DNA from: Scortum barcoo
Lineage: Eukaryota; Chordata; Actinopteri; Centrarchiformes; Terapontidae
Direction of reading: 5' to 3'
Length of the DNA stretch: 64,000 bases
NCBI GenBank assembly: GCA_023238725.1
Contig: CM041544.1
Location: 6,344,001-6,408,000, forward strand
The position numbers were made by a program, and so were the translations under genes. The notes below the pieces were generated by a model, which was not told the origin of the DNA, ran no database searches, and saw only the letters and a list, made by a program, of their open reading frames with translations. Of this stretch, positions 26,801-38,400 are shown in pieces. Within the stretch, counting starts at the first letter, position 1, and each line of letters begins with the position of its first letter.

Positions 26801-27763
26801 AATTAAAAAAGACTGTCAAACATTGATAGTACCTGGACAAAGATTAATTTAACTTTACTTTCAAATTCTTGATTTTAAAAATATGCCACAGAAATAGATC
26901 ATACAACAATTTTTTAACTATTGGCAGATATAGCTGTTGGGACAAGTTGATCTGTAACTGACTCTGACCTCTGACCTCTTTGCAGACCAAGCAAAAGTTA
27001 CCTTGCCCAGGGGGGCAGTCTTTGTCTCCTTTCTTTGCATTATGGCCTAAGTAGAAACTTTGAAGTGGTACATTCCAGAGTCACACATGTCAGACGGACA
27101 CTTATCAGTGTAGTGTAATGTATTTCCAGTACTGAGATATAAAAAAAAGAAACTTCAGTGGTAAAATAATGTGTGATTTAAGTGAGGGAACGTCTTAAAG
27201 AACTCATTTGATGACTGCCTTGGTGTGTTAGTGCTTGTTGTTTCATCTATCATCTTTTTTTTTTTTTTTGTTAATTCAGTTTCCTACATAAATCTGTACA
27301 GTTCCTTTATTTGAAAGAGTCATATCTGTCATATTTTGTCTATATCCGTATCTTTGCTTTATAATATTTGTATATTTATTTTGTCTGTTTGTCATATGTT
27401 TCTATATTTAATCTAAACTTCTGACTTGCAGTACTTGTTGTCACCTTATCTTTTTCTTATATTTTACACTTACTATGGTTATTGTTACACACCAACACAC
27501 CAAGTCAAACTCCTGAATAAATTTTGATTCTGATTATTACTGTGATTATTCTAGAACAAAAGAAATCACAAGTTTATGGTTATAATACACTGTGCAGTGC
27601 ACGAAAAGGTGTGTACGGGAGAGTTACATTTTTATTCAGAATGAAAAAGACACTTTAAATGTATCTCAAAGAGGAAACATTAGTAACTATCAACACGAGG
27701 CGCTGTGCATATTTACGTGCTACAAAATGTCCCAAAATATTCACCAGAGAAGAAGAAGTTCAG
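20891..27763. other. Intergenic region between FAM83H and MLH1
   Basis: About 6.9 kb without a gene that I can support. Open frames up to 114 codons (for example 24764-25108 plus) have no recognisable domain, no splice partners and ordinary base composition. It contains a dispersed repeat at 23,877-24,262, short mono- and dinucleotide runs, and otherwise AT-rich sequence. No EPM2AIP1-like gene is seen beside MLH1. Confidence 0.5.
23877..24262 (+). repeat. Dispersed repeat resembling a common percomorph family
   Basis: The phrases attggatagattgccatgaa and tgcacagacattca, then gcaaatattggcatgctaa and gcatgttagcacatgc, match in order a high-copy repeat I know from many percomorph genomes. A related but diverged copy lies at about 60,960-61,740. 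I cannot assign a class from this copy alone; no coding capacity remains. Confidence 0.6.
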
Positions 27764-27774
27764 CCAATGACGTC
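27764..27774 (+). promoter_or_regulatory. CCAAT box overlapping a CRE-like site upstream of MLH1
   Basis: The sequence gccaatgacgtcc places a CCAAT box (27764-27768) against a TGACGTC element (27768-27774), about 430 bases before the MLH1 start codon. A GC-richer patch follows at 27,790-27,835. No TATA box was seen, as is usual for MLH1 promoters. Function is inferred from motif identity only. Confidence 0.35.
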
Positions 27775-28204
27775 CTCCTGCTGTCAGACGCAGGCCCCGC
27801 CCTCACCGGGTCTACCCGCGCAGTGCCATCGAAGATCGTCTACAAATGAGAAGATGAGGCGCTTTATTGTGAGAAAATTACAAACCGTTTTTTTTATTAA
27901 CGATCTCGTAATGAAATAATGAACATGGTGCCATTCGTCATTTACATGTTACGTTTACATTTTAATATAAGTCACTAGTCAATGTTGAGCGAGCGACATG
28001 GTGACTCCCGCTGAGCTCTGACATTTCGAAGTGGAGTGAGACCTCCTCGTATTTCCCTCCATTTGGACTCGTGCTCTGAGTCTGGCTGAAGTTGTGGTGT
28101 TACATTTTAGCCCAAACATAAAACATTTTCTCCGCATGTGTGTGTCCTCACGGCCTCTACCTGCTGTCCAACTACACCCACAGTGACCCGGCAGCGCGGT
28201 GAAG

Positions 28205-31200
28205 ATGGCAGGAGTCATCCGGAGGCTCGACGAGACTGTTGTCAACCGCATCGCTGCAGGAGAGGTCATCCAGCGTCCTGCCAACGCCGTCAAAGAGCTG
28301 ATAGAAAACTGGTAACTGGCAAAATACACCACACAGACAATGTTGATAATGTGAGCTAGGTATTTAACAAGTGGCTTAAATAACCAGCAGTGGGACCAAT
28401 TACATCACATTTGATAAAATGTCTCTGCTGTCTGTGTTAAAGCCGCTTATTAACACCTGTAACAGTTACCTGCCACCTAAAATGCACCGTGGCTGTGTAA
28501 TAACTATAATCTGTGTTTTAATCTGTCACAGTCTGGATGCCAAGTCCAGCAACATTCAGGTAACGGTGAAAGACGGCGGACTGAAGCTGCTTCAGATCCA
28601 GGACAACGGGACCGGGATCAGGGTGAGGGTCAGGGACAGGACCAGCAGGGACCGACTCCTCTGCTGGGGTGTCCCTTTTTCAAATGAAAACGTGCTTACC
28701 CTAACCCCCAACGTGATAACTGAAGATTTTAACCTAAAAACTTAAGAAATACAACAGAAATGACCATCAGGAAAGATGTTTATGTCCCTTCAGTATCCAC
28801 CCACTTTAGGTTAGATTCAGGCTTTTGATTTGGTTTTCTTTGTGTCACTGTCTTTTAATTCTGTGTCTTCCTCCCATCAAGCTGTCTGTTTGATATCTGA
28901 TGCAGAGAGAAGATATGGAAATCGTGTGTGAAAGGTTCACCACCAGCAAACTCCAGACTTTTGAGGACCTCTCAGCCATCGCAACCTACGGATTCAGAGG
29001 AGAGGTGAGTTAGCTCTGGAGCGGGCTGTGTCGCTTCTGCTAGAAGTTCAGAGGTCTCTGTGCGCACCTATTACTACAGTCTGTCATCAGACAAATGATA
29101 GATTTGTTTCGCACAGGGTAGCAATGAGAACAAAAATGTCTCAAGCACTAATATACAAATCACACACAGCGCTGCTCTGAATGTTTTCATATTGTTGGCA
29201 ACAACCACCAGGGAGTCACCAGGACACATTAGAGTTTACACTGCAAAGCACATGTTGTTGAATGAGTCCCACACGCCCTCGGCATGTAGTTTGAGTGATC
29301 AGATCACGTTTGCGTCCTGGTGTAAACGAATTGTGTGTCACTCAGCACATTTGTTGTTTTTGCTCTTGTTTGCAGGCCCTCGCTAGTGTAAGCCACGTTG
29401 CCCACGTGACCATAACAACCAAGACAGCTGACGCCAAGTGTGCTTACAGGTGTGCTAACATTTACATTCACTCACCCGCGCTCTTCCCTGCTTGATTACA
29501 TACATGTTATAATAGAGTGTAACCAGGGCGGCACAGCTCGCGTCATGTATCTTCTTCTGTCATCGCAGGGCCAGCTACTGTGACGGCAAACTAAAAGGTC
29601 CTCCCAAACCGTGTGCAGGCAACCAGGGAACACAGATTCTTGTGAGTTCTTTGAGCACATCAGCCGTCACAGAATGAAGTTCGCCGATGCTCAGAAACCT
29701 TCAACAGTTTGCTTTCCCTTTGTGCAGGTGGAGGACCTCTTTTATAATGTGTCCACCAGGAGGAAAGCTCTAAAGAGCCCCGCTGATGAGTACTCCAGGA
29801 TCGTAGACGTGGTCAGCAGGTCTGTCACCTCGACTTTACTGCCAGTGTCTTGTTCATGTGTTTTTGATGAACACCACTGTGTTTGGATAACTCACGTTAA
29901 CATGTCATTTTGAAGGTACGCCATACACAACTCAGGAAAAAGCTTTTCAGTCAAAAAGGTGAGATTTGTTTTTCTTTTTAAAACGGCTCCGTCAAGAACA
30001 AATTTATTTCAGCATGTGAAAGTTTCTTTAGGAAGAAAGTTGACCATGATGAGCTCCACAAGAGCAGCCAACAAAGAATAATCTCTGTATTATTTCAGTT
30101 CTTTGTATGTATCTTAGATTTTTCTTCTCTAAAAGGACAATGTTGTTTATGTTTTTTTCCAGCAAGGAGAGACTGTAGCAGATGTGAGGACTCTGCCCAA
30201 CGCGTCTGTAGTGGATAATATTCGAGGAGTTTTTGGCAATGCAGTCAGCAGGTATTAATCAACTTAGAGAAGGGAAGAAACGAAGGCTTTGATGTTTACC
30301 GCACTTTCGTGACCTCTTATCACCTTAACGTCAAGTGCATGACTGGCTCTGTGGTATGTTCCCAGGGAGCTGATCGAAGTTGCCTGCGAGGATCAGAAGC
30401 TCGCCTACAAGATGAAAGGCTACATCTCTAACGCAAATTACTCGGTCAAGAAGTGCATCCTGATCCTCTTTATCAACCGTACGTAATGTAGAAAAGTTGC
30501 CGGAAAACAAAACTTGCCCTCGAGGGTGATTTTAATCTTATTAGCACTAAACGAAGATTTTTGATGTGTGACGCCTCAGATCGTCTGGTGGAGTCGAGCG
30601 CTTTGAAGAAGGCGATCGAGACGGTTTACGCCGCGTACCTCCCCAAGAACACACACCCGTTTCTGTACCTCAGGTAACTTAATGTGCATTTGTCTGCTTT
30701 CTGCATTGCATGATCTTACAGTTGAATTAATGACCGGTGCTTTCTAATCTCCACAGTTTAGAGATCGCTCCGCAGAACGTAGACGTGAACGTGCATCCCA
30801 CAAAACACGAGGTGCATTTCTTGCACGAAGACAGCGTCATCGAGAGCATTCAGAAGCACATCGAGAGCAAACTTCTGGGCTCCAACTCATCACGCACGTA
30901 TTTCACTCAGGTATGAATCTATGTTTCTGTGAATGTGCTGATATCTGTCTTTTATTATGGTAACATGTTTTCACTACACATTCGATCCTCCATCTGTCAG
31001 TTTAACAGTGCATCTATCCGTTATCTCTGGACGTGTGAGGTTGCGTCGTGAAACATGCATTGTGTGTTCGTGCAGACGTTGCTGCCGGGCCTGTCAGCCG
31101 CAGGCGGCAGCGAGGTGAAGTCCTCCAGCGCTGCAGCAGAGTCCGGTGAGCGAGTGTACGCCCATCAGATGGTGAGGACCGACTGTCGCGCGCAGAAGCT

Positions 31201-32400
31201 GGATGCCTTCCTCCAGCCCAAAGAGAAGCCGCCACCTGAGCCTAAACCAGCTGCTCCCAGCAGCGAGGAGGCTGCGAGCAAAGCCGCCCGGCCTGACAGC
31301 GCAGAGATGTTTGAGATGGATGACACAGACATGCTGGAAGCCTTGGCTGAGCAGGAAACAGAGGTGCAGAAAAACGAAGAGGACAACGCCAGTGGCGGTC
31401 AAAGGTGACTGACCTTTGAAAAGTGAATCATGTCAGTGCTCAGTACGTGAGTTCAGAAGAGGATTAAGGACCCAGTCAGAGCTGTCCTCATTAATCCAAA
31501 CAGTCTTTGTAAGTTGATGTAGTGAAGAAATCTGAAGATAGACCGGCAGCAGACAAGTTGAATGAGAGAGCAGGAAGAAGAATGCAAAACACGTATCATC
31601 ACTTGACGAATGACATCATCCTCCCCTTAGCCATTCAGTAACAAATGTCCCTGTGTGTAAACCTGCCACCAACCTTTTATGAAATTGCATGTCACGGTAA
31701 TACAGGATGGCAGATTCAAGAGATTAAATGTAGGTGGCTACTGTTTGATCACTGAACTGTTTTCATTTGTGACAGTCGTTTCTTACAGTGACAAAGCCAC
31801 ACACACTTCTCACCCTCAGGCTTATTGTTTGGTTTAGGCTCAGTCTCACTACTCTCACTCATCCAGTTTTCTGCCAAACAGTTTAGATATATCTCCAGTG
31901 TGACCTACCTGCCGAGCAGAGAGACAAAGGTAGAAACAAATGAAAAACAAAAAAGGTAGAAAAAAATGTTAAACATCCAACAGCTTAAGATCCACATATT
32001 TCTCTTGGTACTTGATAGAACCCGAAAAGGGCTAAAGGGAGGGTGAATATTGGAGTTTAATCAGATGGTCACAAATACGACTCCAAGTGAATGCTAATGT
32101 TGCTCTGTGTCTGCTGAATTTATTCATTTTCTAATTTTATTTTACCGTATTTATGAAATGATCACAGGACACTATTCTAGTCATCAAATTGTGGATTTCC
32201 TCTGCCCCCATGTGGCCGAATATGTAACCAACACTTAACTTGTCAAGTAAATGTTGCTTTATTATGACGGGAGACCTGTTACATGTGTGATGAAATGTGT
32301 AAACATTTTCACAGCTCATTAAGTCTTACAGTGTGTCCAGTGTAGGCTCCTGTGAGTAATTGCCTGGTGAATGCAAGTTTCCGTAAACACACAGAGAGTA

Positions 32401-32441
<41 letters not shown>

Positions 32442-33870
32442 AATGTGAGCCAGGAAGCGACCCAGGAAAGAGCAGCAGCATCATGAGGAAGAAGAAGAGG
32501 ATCTGACGGCTGCAGCCACGCCCAAGCGACGAGTCATAAAACTGAACAGCATCAAAGAGCTCAGAGCGGAGATCACCGAGCACACGCACAAAGGTAAACC
32601 AAACGTGTGTCAACTCAAACTAGACCAGACATGTTTTTTTTTTTTTCTTCTTCCCTCGTCCAAACAACTTTCCTCTTTTGGTTGTATGCATACTTTCTGC
32701 AGGTCTTCAAGAAATGCTGCAGAACCACTCGTTTGTGGGCTGCGTCAATCCCCAGTGGACCCTGATCCAACATCACACCAAACTGTACCTGCTCAACACC
32801 ACCAAGCTCAGGTCCGAGCCACAGCAATCACAATCACACACACACACTGCTCAGTTCTGCTGTCTCAGCCTGCTGCTTTATGTCTCATTGAGCTCTCTGT
32901 TTCTGCTGCAGCCAGGAGCTTTTCTACCAAATACTCATCTACGACTTCGGTAACTTCGGTGTCCTGAGACTGTCCGTAAGTAAAGTCTAATTTGAGAAGG
33001 ATTAGAAAGTGGCGCACAGGTTGTGATTTTTATGGCCGATTGTACGAATCCAGACACCGGCTCCGCTTTATGACCTGGCCATGTTGGCTCTGGACTCCGA
33101 GGAGAGCGGCTGGACGGAAGAGGACGGCCCCAAAGAAGGCCTGGCTCAGTACATAGTGGATTTCCTGAAGAAGAAAGCTGAGATGCTGGAGGACTACTTC
33201 TCCATGGAGATAGACCAGGTCTGTGTCTGCCTGAAGTTTGCTGCCAGTCTTTCCTCATGTTTTAGCAAAACATCAGTCCGTTATTACTCATGCTGTGACA
33301 CTTTGCGCGTTGCAGGAAGGAAACCTAACAGGTCTGCCGTTACTGCTCGACAAGTACACCCCCGTCATGGAGGGTCTCCCCATGTTCATCCTGCGCCTGG
33401 CCACTGAGGTGAACTTCTTGCAGGTGTCTCCTCATTTACATGAGAAAGCACTGAAAACACAAACTGTATCTAAAGGTTTCTTCTGTGGTGTTGTGCAGGT
33501 GAACTGGGACAATGAAAAAGAGTGCTTTAGGGATTTCAGTAAGGAGTGCAGCGCATTCTACTCTATCAGGAAGCGCTACATCCTGGAGGCTGAGCCGGGA
33601 GAGGAGCAGGTATGAAGAACATCAGACTCAAATTCAAAGCGATGCTAAAATATTTTTGCAATAACATTAACGACAAATAAATAAACTGGCAGGTGTGATG
33701 TATGTTTGTTTCAGGACTATGAGGTGAACTCGTGGCGTTGGAAAGTTGAGCATGTCGTCTTCAAAGCTTTCCGAACCCTCTTCAGTCCTCCAAAGAGCTT
33801 CAGTGAGGATGGCACCGTGCTGCAGATCGCCAACTTACCCGATCTCTACAAAGTGTTCGAGAGGTGCTAA
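28205..33870 (+). CDS. mlh1: MLH1 DNA mismatch repair protein
   Basis: Nineteen exons: 28205-28311, 28532-28622, 28906-29004, 29376-29449, 29569-29641, 29728-29819, 29916-29958, 30163-30251, 30366-30478, 30580-30673, 30757-30910, 31076-31404, 32454-32593, 32703-32811, 32912-32975, 33054-33218, 33316-33408, 33499-33609, 33715-33870. They total 2196 bases, 731 residues (human 756), all in phase, and the exon number equals human. MLH1 pairs with PMS2 (MutL-alpha) in the nucleus to act after MutS mismatch recognition. The N-terminal GHKL ATPase has ELIENCLDAKSS (motif I), DNGTGI (motif II) and YGFRGEALASVS (motif III). A short variable linker (exons 12-13) holds QKLDAFLQP and a basic RKRPRK patch that could be the nuclear localisation signal. 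The C-terminal dimerisation domain ends in DLYKVFERC; the conserved terminal FERC packs against the partner endonuclease site in yeast. Several donors are GTCTGT or GTCCGA (exons 6, 14, 16). The exon 13 acceptor sits beside a (GT)n tract. No frame break was found. Confidence 0.97.
32402..32440. repeat. (GT)n microsatellite in MLH1 intron 12
   Basis: About 19-20 uninterrupted GT units end 13 bases before the exon 13 acceptor (CCAG at 32450-32453). It takes the place where a polypyrimidine tract is expected. Confidence 0.97.
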
Positions 33871-33934
33871 ACCTGATCATCAGATCTGACCCTACGTGCT
33901 GCTCTTTCATACCTGATGTAACATTTGTGCTGTA

Positions 33935-33940
33935 AATAAA
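33935..33940 (+). terminator. mlh1: MLH1 polyadenylation signal
   Basis: AATAAA 65 bases after the MLH1 stop codon, giving a very short 3' UTR of about 85-100 bases, similar to the short mammalian MLH1 3' UTR. Position and context make it likely. Confidence 0.75.
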
Positions 33941-34205
33941 TACTTTATATGAAACAAGACTTAAGATGTTTGTCTTTGAGTGAAAGCGACGCAGCTCGTT
34001 GTATGAAAGAGTCCGTCACAGAGGTCCCTGTTCTGAATAGCCTATATTGAATGTGCCAAGCCTTCACATGCTTTTCTAAAAGTAAGACTTGGGACATGCA
34101 GCCAGGAAAAATCAAATCGGGTCATGAGTCCCATAACGACACCTAAAATGTGCTAGCACACAAACTCGACTTTTATTGCAGCTACATTTTCCCTGTCTGA
34201 GATAT

Positions 34206-34360
<155 letters not shown>

Positions 34361-34777
34361 GTGTGGGGGGTGTGGGGAATCAGTGTGGGGGGAATCAGAG
34401 CTCGGTGTAAAGAAAATTAATGCTGCCATTAACGTTTCCAAGACCTCACTGACATCTCCAAGTTTGAAACACCTGTATAAACCCGGACAATTGAATGAGT
34501 GAAGGAAACCTGCCAAACTATTTCCACGATTTATGCTGTAGGGTATAAATTCCTGACTGTGTTTTATCTTTACCCCCGTCAAAATACGTCATCTGGAAAC
34601 TGAACTGAAGAGTAGGAAGGGGAAAAAAAAAAAAAACTGGACACAAATTAATAATATCCACATCTCACATTTTGACAATATTAATTTGAAAAAGTAAAAG
34701 CAAAACAAAATGAGCAAAACTCAGTAAAAAAGAAAGGAAAAGATTCAGATTGGATACATAGTTCTGTAAATTACACA

Positions 34778-35436
34778 TTTATTTTCAAGAAATCTTTTAA
34801 ATATTTGAAAAATTTCAATGAAACCGCAGCAGACACAGTTGGTTTTACATATTTTCAAATAATGACTGCACCAGTTTAAATACATCATTCTGTACCTGTT
34901 AAAACGATTATTGTCTCATTGAGCGGTGCAGACCCCCCCCTCGTCTCCTAGTGTGAAAAGGCACTTCACTGTGTGAGGGGAAGCTGGGAAGGTGCGGGGC
35001 CGGAGCAGCCGTGAGTGTTGAATAGTTTAAAAGCAACATTATACTCATTCATGCAACTTATCAAAAACAAAACAAAAAAAAAACCCAACAAAACAAAGTA
35101 CAGCCAAGCACCCAGTCAGAGAGAAATACAATCTCGTGGATAACATGATGTAGTACAAAGCTCTGAAAAATTAAGTAGTGACTTGAGAAGTTTCCTCAGA
35201 TGTATCTCCCAGCAACTTTATAATTTTATTAGTTAAGTCTGAGTCATTCCTCCAAAAACGAAAAAAAAAGAAACACAGTTCAGTTTTGCGCCTGTGCTAC
35301 AAGTTTTAAAGTGTTTTTGGTTAGCTACAAATCTTAAAGTGTTACAGCTAAAAATGGAAATGTGCTCCAGACGCAATATGGCAGTCAGAGGTCAGAGGTG
35401 CGAGTTTAAGGGCTTCTGTGGTGACGCTGCGTTGCC
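34778..35436 (-). terminator. lrrfip2: LRRFIP2 3' UTR and polyadenylation signal
   Basis: From the stop at 35437 the minus-strand 3' UTR runs to an AATAAA (TTTATT on plus at 34778-34783), about 660 bases. A-rich and T-rich patches occur in it. The hexamer is the best-placed one found, but others may be used. Confidence 0.5.
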
Positions 35437-38400
35437 TCACTGCTGTGACAGAAGGGCGTTCCTGTTGGCCTTCATCTTCTCAAGGCGCTTTACTAGGTGG
35501 TTGTTGGTCATCTCCATCTCCTCGATCTTATCTAGAGCTGTGCGCAGCTGTGGGGGGAATAGAGAGGAGACGTTACATCGATGATCCTGCCCGGTGTTTC
35601 ATATCAGGAAGCGCAAGTCTGTGTCTTTACCTCTCTTTGAAGTTTCCGTTTGTCTGCTTTGAGTTCGTCTTCTATTTTCTCTGAGTTGTCTGCTGATGCC
35701 TTGTACCTGGACACTTGCCCTTCAAGTCTGGTAATCTGGAAAACAGACACGAAACAATCCAACTTAAGAGCTCTAAAATGTATAACTTTTTTTTTTTTTT
35801 TTTTATATCTCTTTGCATCGTTTGCATAATGTGATAATGTGCTTAATGTTTAACTTACATTTTGTTCCATTGTACCCATTTCCTGTTCTGCCTTAGAAAG
35901 CTTGAACTTGTATTCACTAATCTGTCTGTTGGCATCTCCTGTGAAGAAAAACAGAAATGAGTGAGTTGGAAAGTACAAAAAAAATGCTCAAAAGACCATT
36001 TTGTGCGTGCCAATAAACAATTTTAAGGCCAACTTACTCTGCATCTCAATAAAGTGTAGGTCTGTACCGTTCTCCATCCTCTCTCCATCTGTGTATGCAC
36101 TGTCCATTTTTGAGTGTTTCTGTCTCTCCTCCTCCAGCTGATTCTTCAGCTTCCTGATCTGAGCCAACAGTTCGTCCTTCTCCTCTGCCAGCTTCCGTAG
36201 CCTGACATCTACACAACAGAGAGAAAATACATTAGACTGATGCAATTTACAGTGACAGGCGGGGGACCTCTGTGTGTTAGAACTGCAGGAGGAATATAAT
36301 TTCAGTTCTCCACAGACAGATAATATCCCTGACTCACCCAGCGGGCCCTCTCCTGCAGACTCCAGCACCTGGGCGGCCTCCTGGGAGACCACAGTGATCC
36401 CTGAGGACTGAGGCTCATGGTTGATGTCTCCATTTGGTGTGCCGTCTGGGATGATGACCAGCCCATGTTTCTATGGTGAGAGAACGCACATTACTGAGGC
36501 AGCTCCACTCTCTCATTCAAAGACTTCACGTCACTTCACTTTCGTATGATGCCACGACCGAGTGACCAAATGAACCAACAGTTGGCTGCTGTGAATCAAT
36601 GCAGCTTCAATACCAAAAGGAAAAAGAAAATGTTGAAAATGTAGCACAATACATCTGTGACTGATCAATTATTGGCTGATAAGAAAGAAAGTTTAATTGG
36701 TGTTATTATTCTGTTGAATGATTTTCAGCTGGTAATTAGTACAGTACGGGTAATGTGGATCCTTGGTTGCAGCACTCAAAACTTGATCTGCTTTTCTCTC
36801 CTCTACACGCAGAATGCGAATTCACAACAGAGAGGCCTTAAAGTTACGTTATTCTTAAGTTGATGAGGCCTCTACTCATTATCTACAAGTGCTGTAAAGT
36901 CTGCCAGCAAAGGAGACGGTATGAGCGATTTATCAGACACCTGTTGAATAAAAACAGATCTGCTTGGATTCAGCTCTCCTCTCCATCCACAGCCGGTGTT
37001 TTACACAGCTGTGATAGAGATTCTCTCTGAGCCATCATTAACTGTGTGCAACAAGCTGTATCTTAAAATGACTTGAACTCTTTATCAGCAGTGCAGAGGA
37101 TGAACGGTCACAGGACTCTTTGTTGTGAGCAGTAAAGTTATTCTGATGTTCTTTGTTGTCTGTACGTGCTTGTAAATACAGAAATAATGTCTGGCATTAA
37201 ATAGTCTCCATATTACAAATGATAAAATAAGGTTATTGCAAACAACTTTTATGATAATTTAATGTATTCATAATAACATGATTCAACGACAGACAACGAA
37301 GACAGTGAGGGCTCTCTAAATATTGTTGCTATGTTAGTAAAATAAACATATCAAACAAAAAACATAACATAGTTATGACACTAAGATAAAAAAAAAAAAA
37401 AAGACACAGAAGTAAAAAGGTTTAACCCAGTGGCAGGTGTGGCAGCATTCACTGGCTTTGTTCCAACCAAAAGCAAAAGTATAAAAAGTAGTTTTGGGCC
37501 AGTGACTCATTCCTCTAACTTTAGTTTTTCTTCTGGGACTTTTGGAGGACCTACCTCTCCGGCTCTGGCCTTCCCCTTGATGTCAGCGAGCTCATCTCTG
37601 AGCTCATCTCTCTCATTCCTAATGCAATCAAAGTACTCTTTCTGCCTCTCTAGGGCCTGGCCACACACACGAGAGAAGACAAGAGAGACAAGAGAGAGGA
37701 GAAGAGGCAGAGGAGAAGTTGGATTGACTCTGGACAGACATGCAAGACATCTTTCCATGCACAAACATGCACTGTGCACATCAAGCCACCACAAGGACGC
37801 AGAAACAAACAATGCACACAGACGAGGATGAGGCTACATGCTCACAGAGGATGTTACTGGGGAATGTTAAGAGGTGTGGTAGAGGACAGAGACTGAGGAT
37901 ACAGAGTCGAGATCCTTTTGACTTTGTGAAAACTACATGTAAGTATGATGCTTTACATCATTTAAGATCTGACCTAAATAAACTGATCCACAGGTGGAAC
38001 ATGCATGTCATGCTATAATATAAGGACAACATTTCTCTTTGAGTTTATGTAAAAAAAAAAAGAAAAAAAAAATCTGAATAAAAAAATGTAAAAAAAAAAA
38101 AAAAAAAGATTATTTTATTTCTTATTTGAAAGGCTGTCCACTGCACTTGCATTGTTAGCTGAGGTTACAGGATCCAAACTGACAATCCTGTTATTTCAAC
38201 ATGCAAAAATCCAATCTGTGAATGTGGATGGGTCCATGTGCTAATTCCTAAGGGTCTCCATCATGCAGAGACAGCATGAGAGGCAACAGATGTGAGTGAA
38301 CAACATGTCTAACCATCTATCGCCTCTCACATTCTGTCACAGCACCCGTGTGGGACCTCCTACCCCAATCTTTTTGTCCTTCCAGTTTATCGTTTCCTGC

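Noticed and set aside
27979..28332. 117-codon minus-strand frame over the MLH1 first exon
   Set aside because: Antisense of MLH1 exon 1 and its promoter; it shows no resemblance to EPM2AIP1.
37507..37554. Read-through tail VGPPKVPEEKLKLEE after the LRRFIP2 exon at 37555
   Set aside because: The exon ends at a usable GTAGGT donor and joins in phase to KHGLVIIPDG as in human; the read-through would only be an alternative truncated end, without support.
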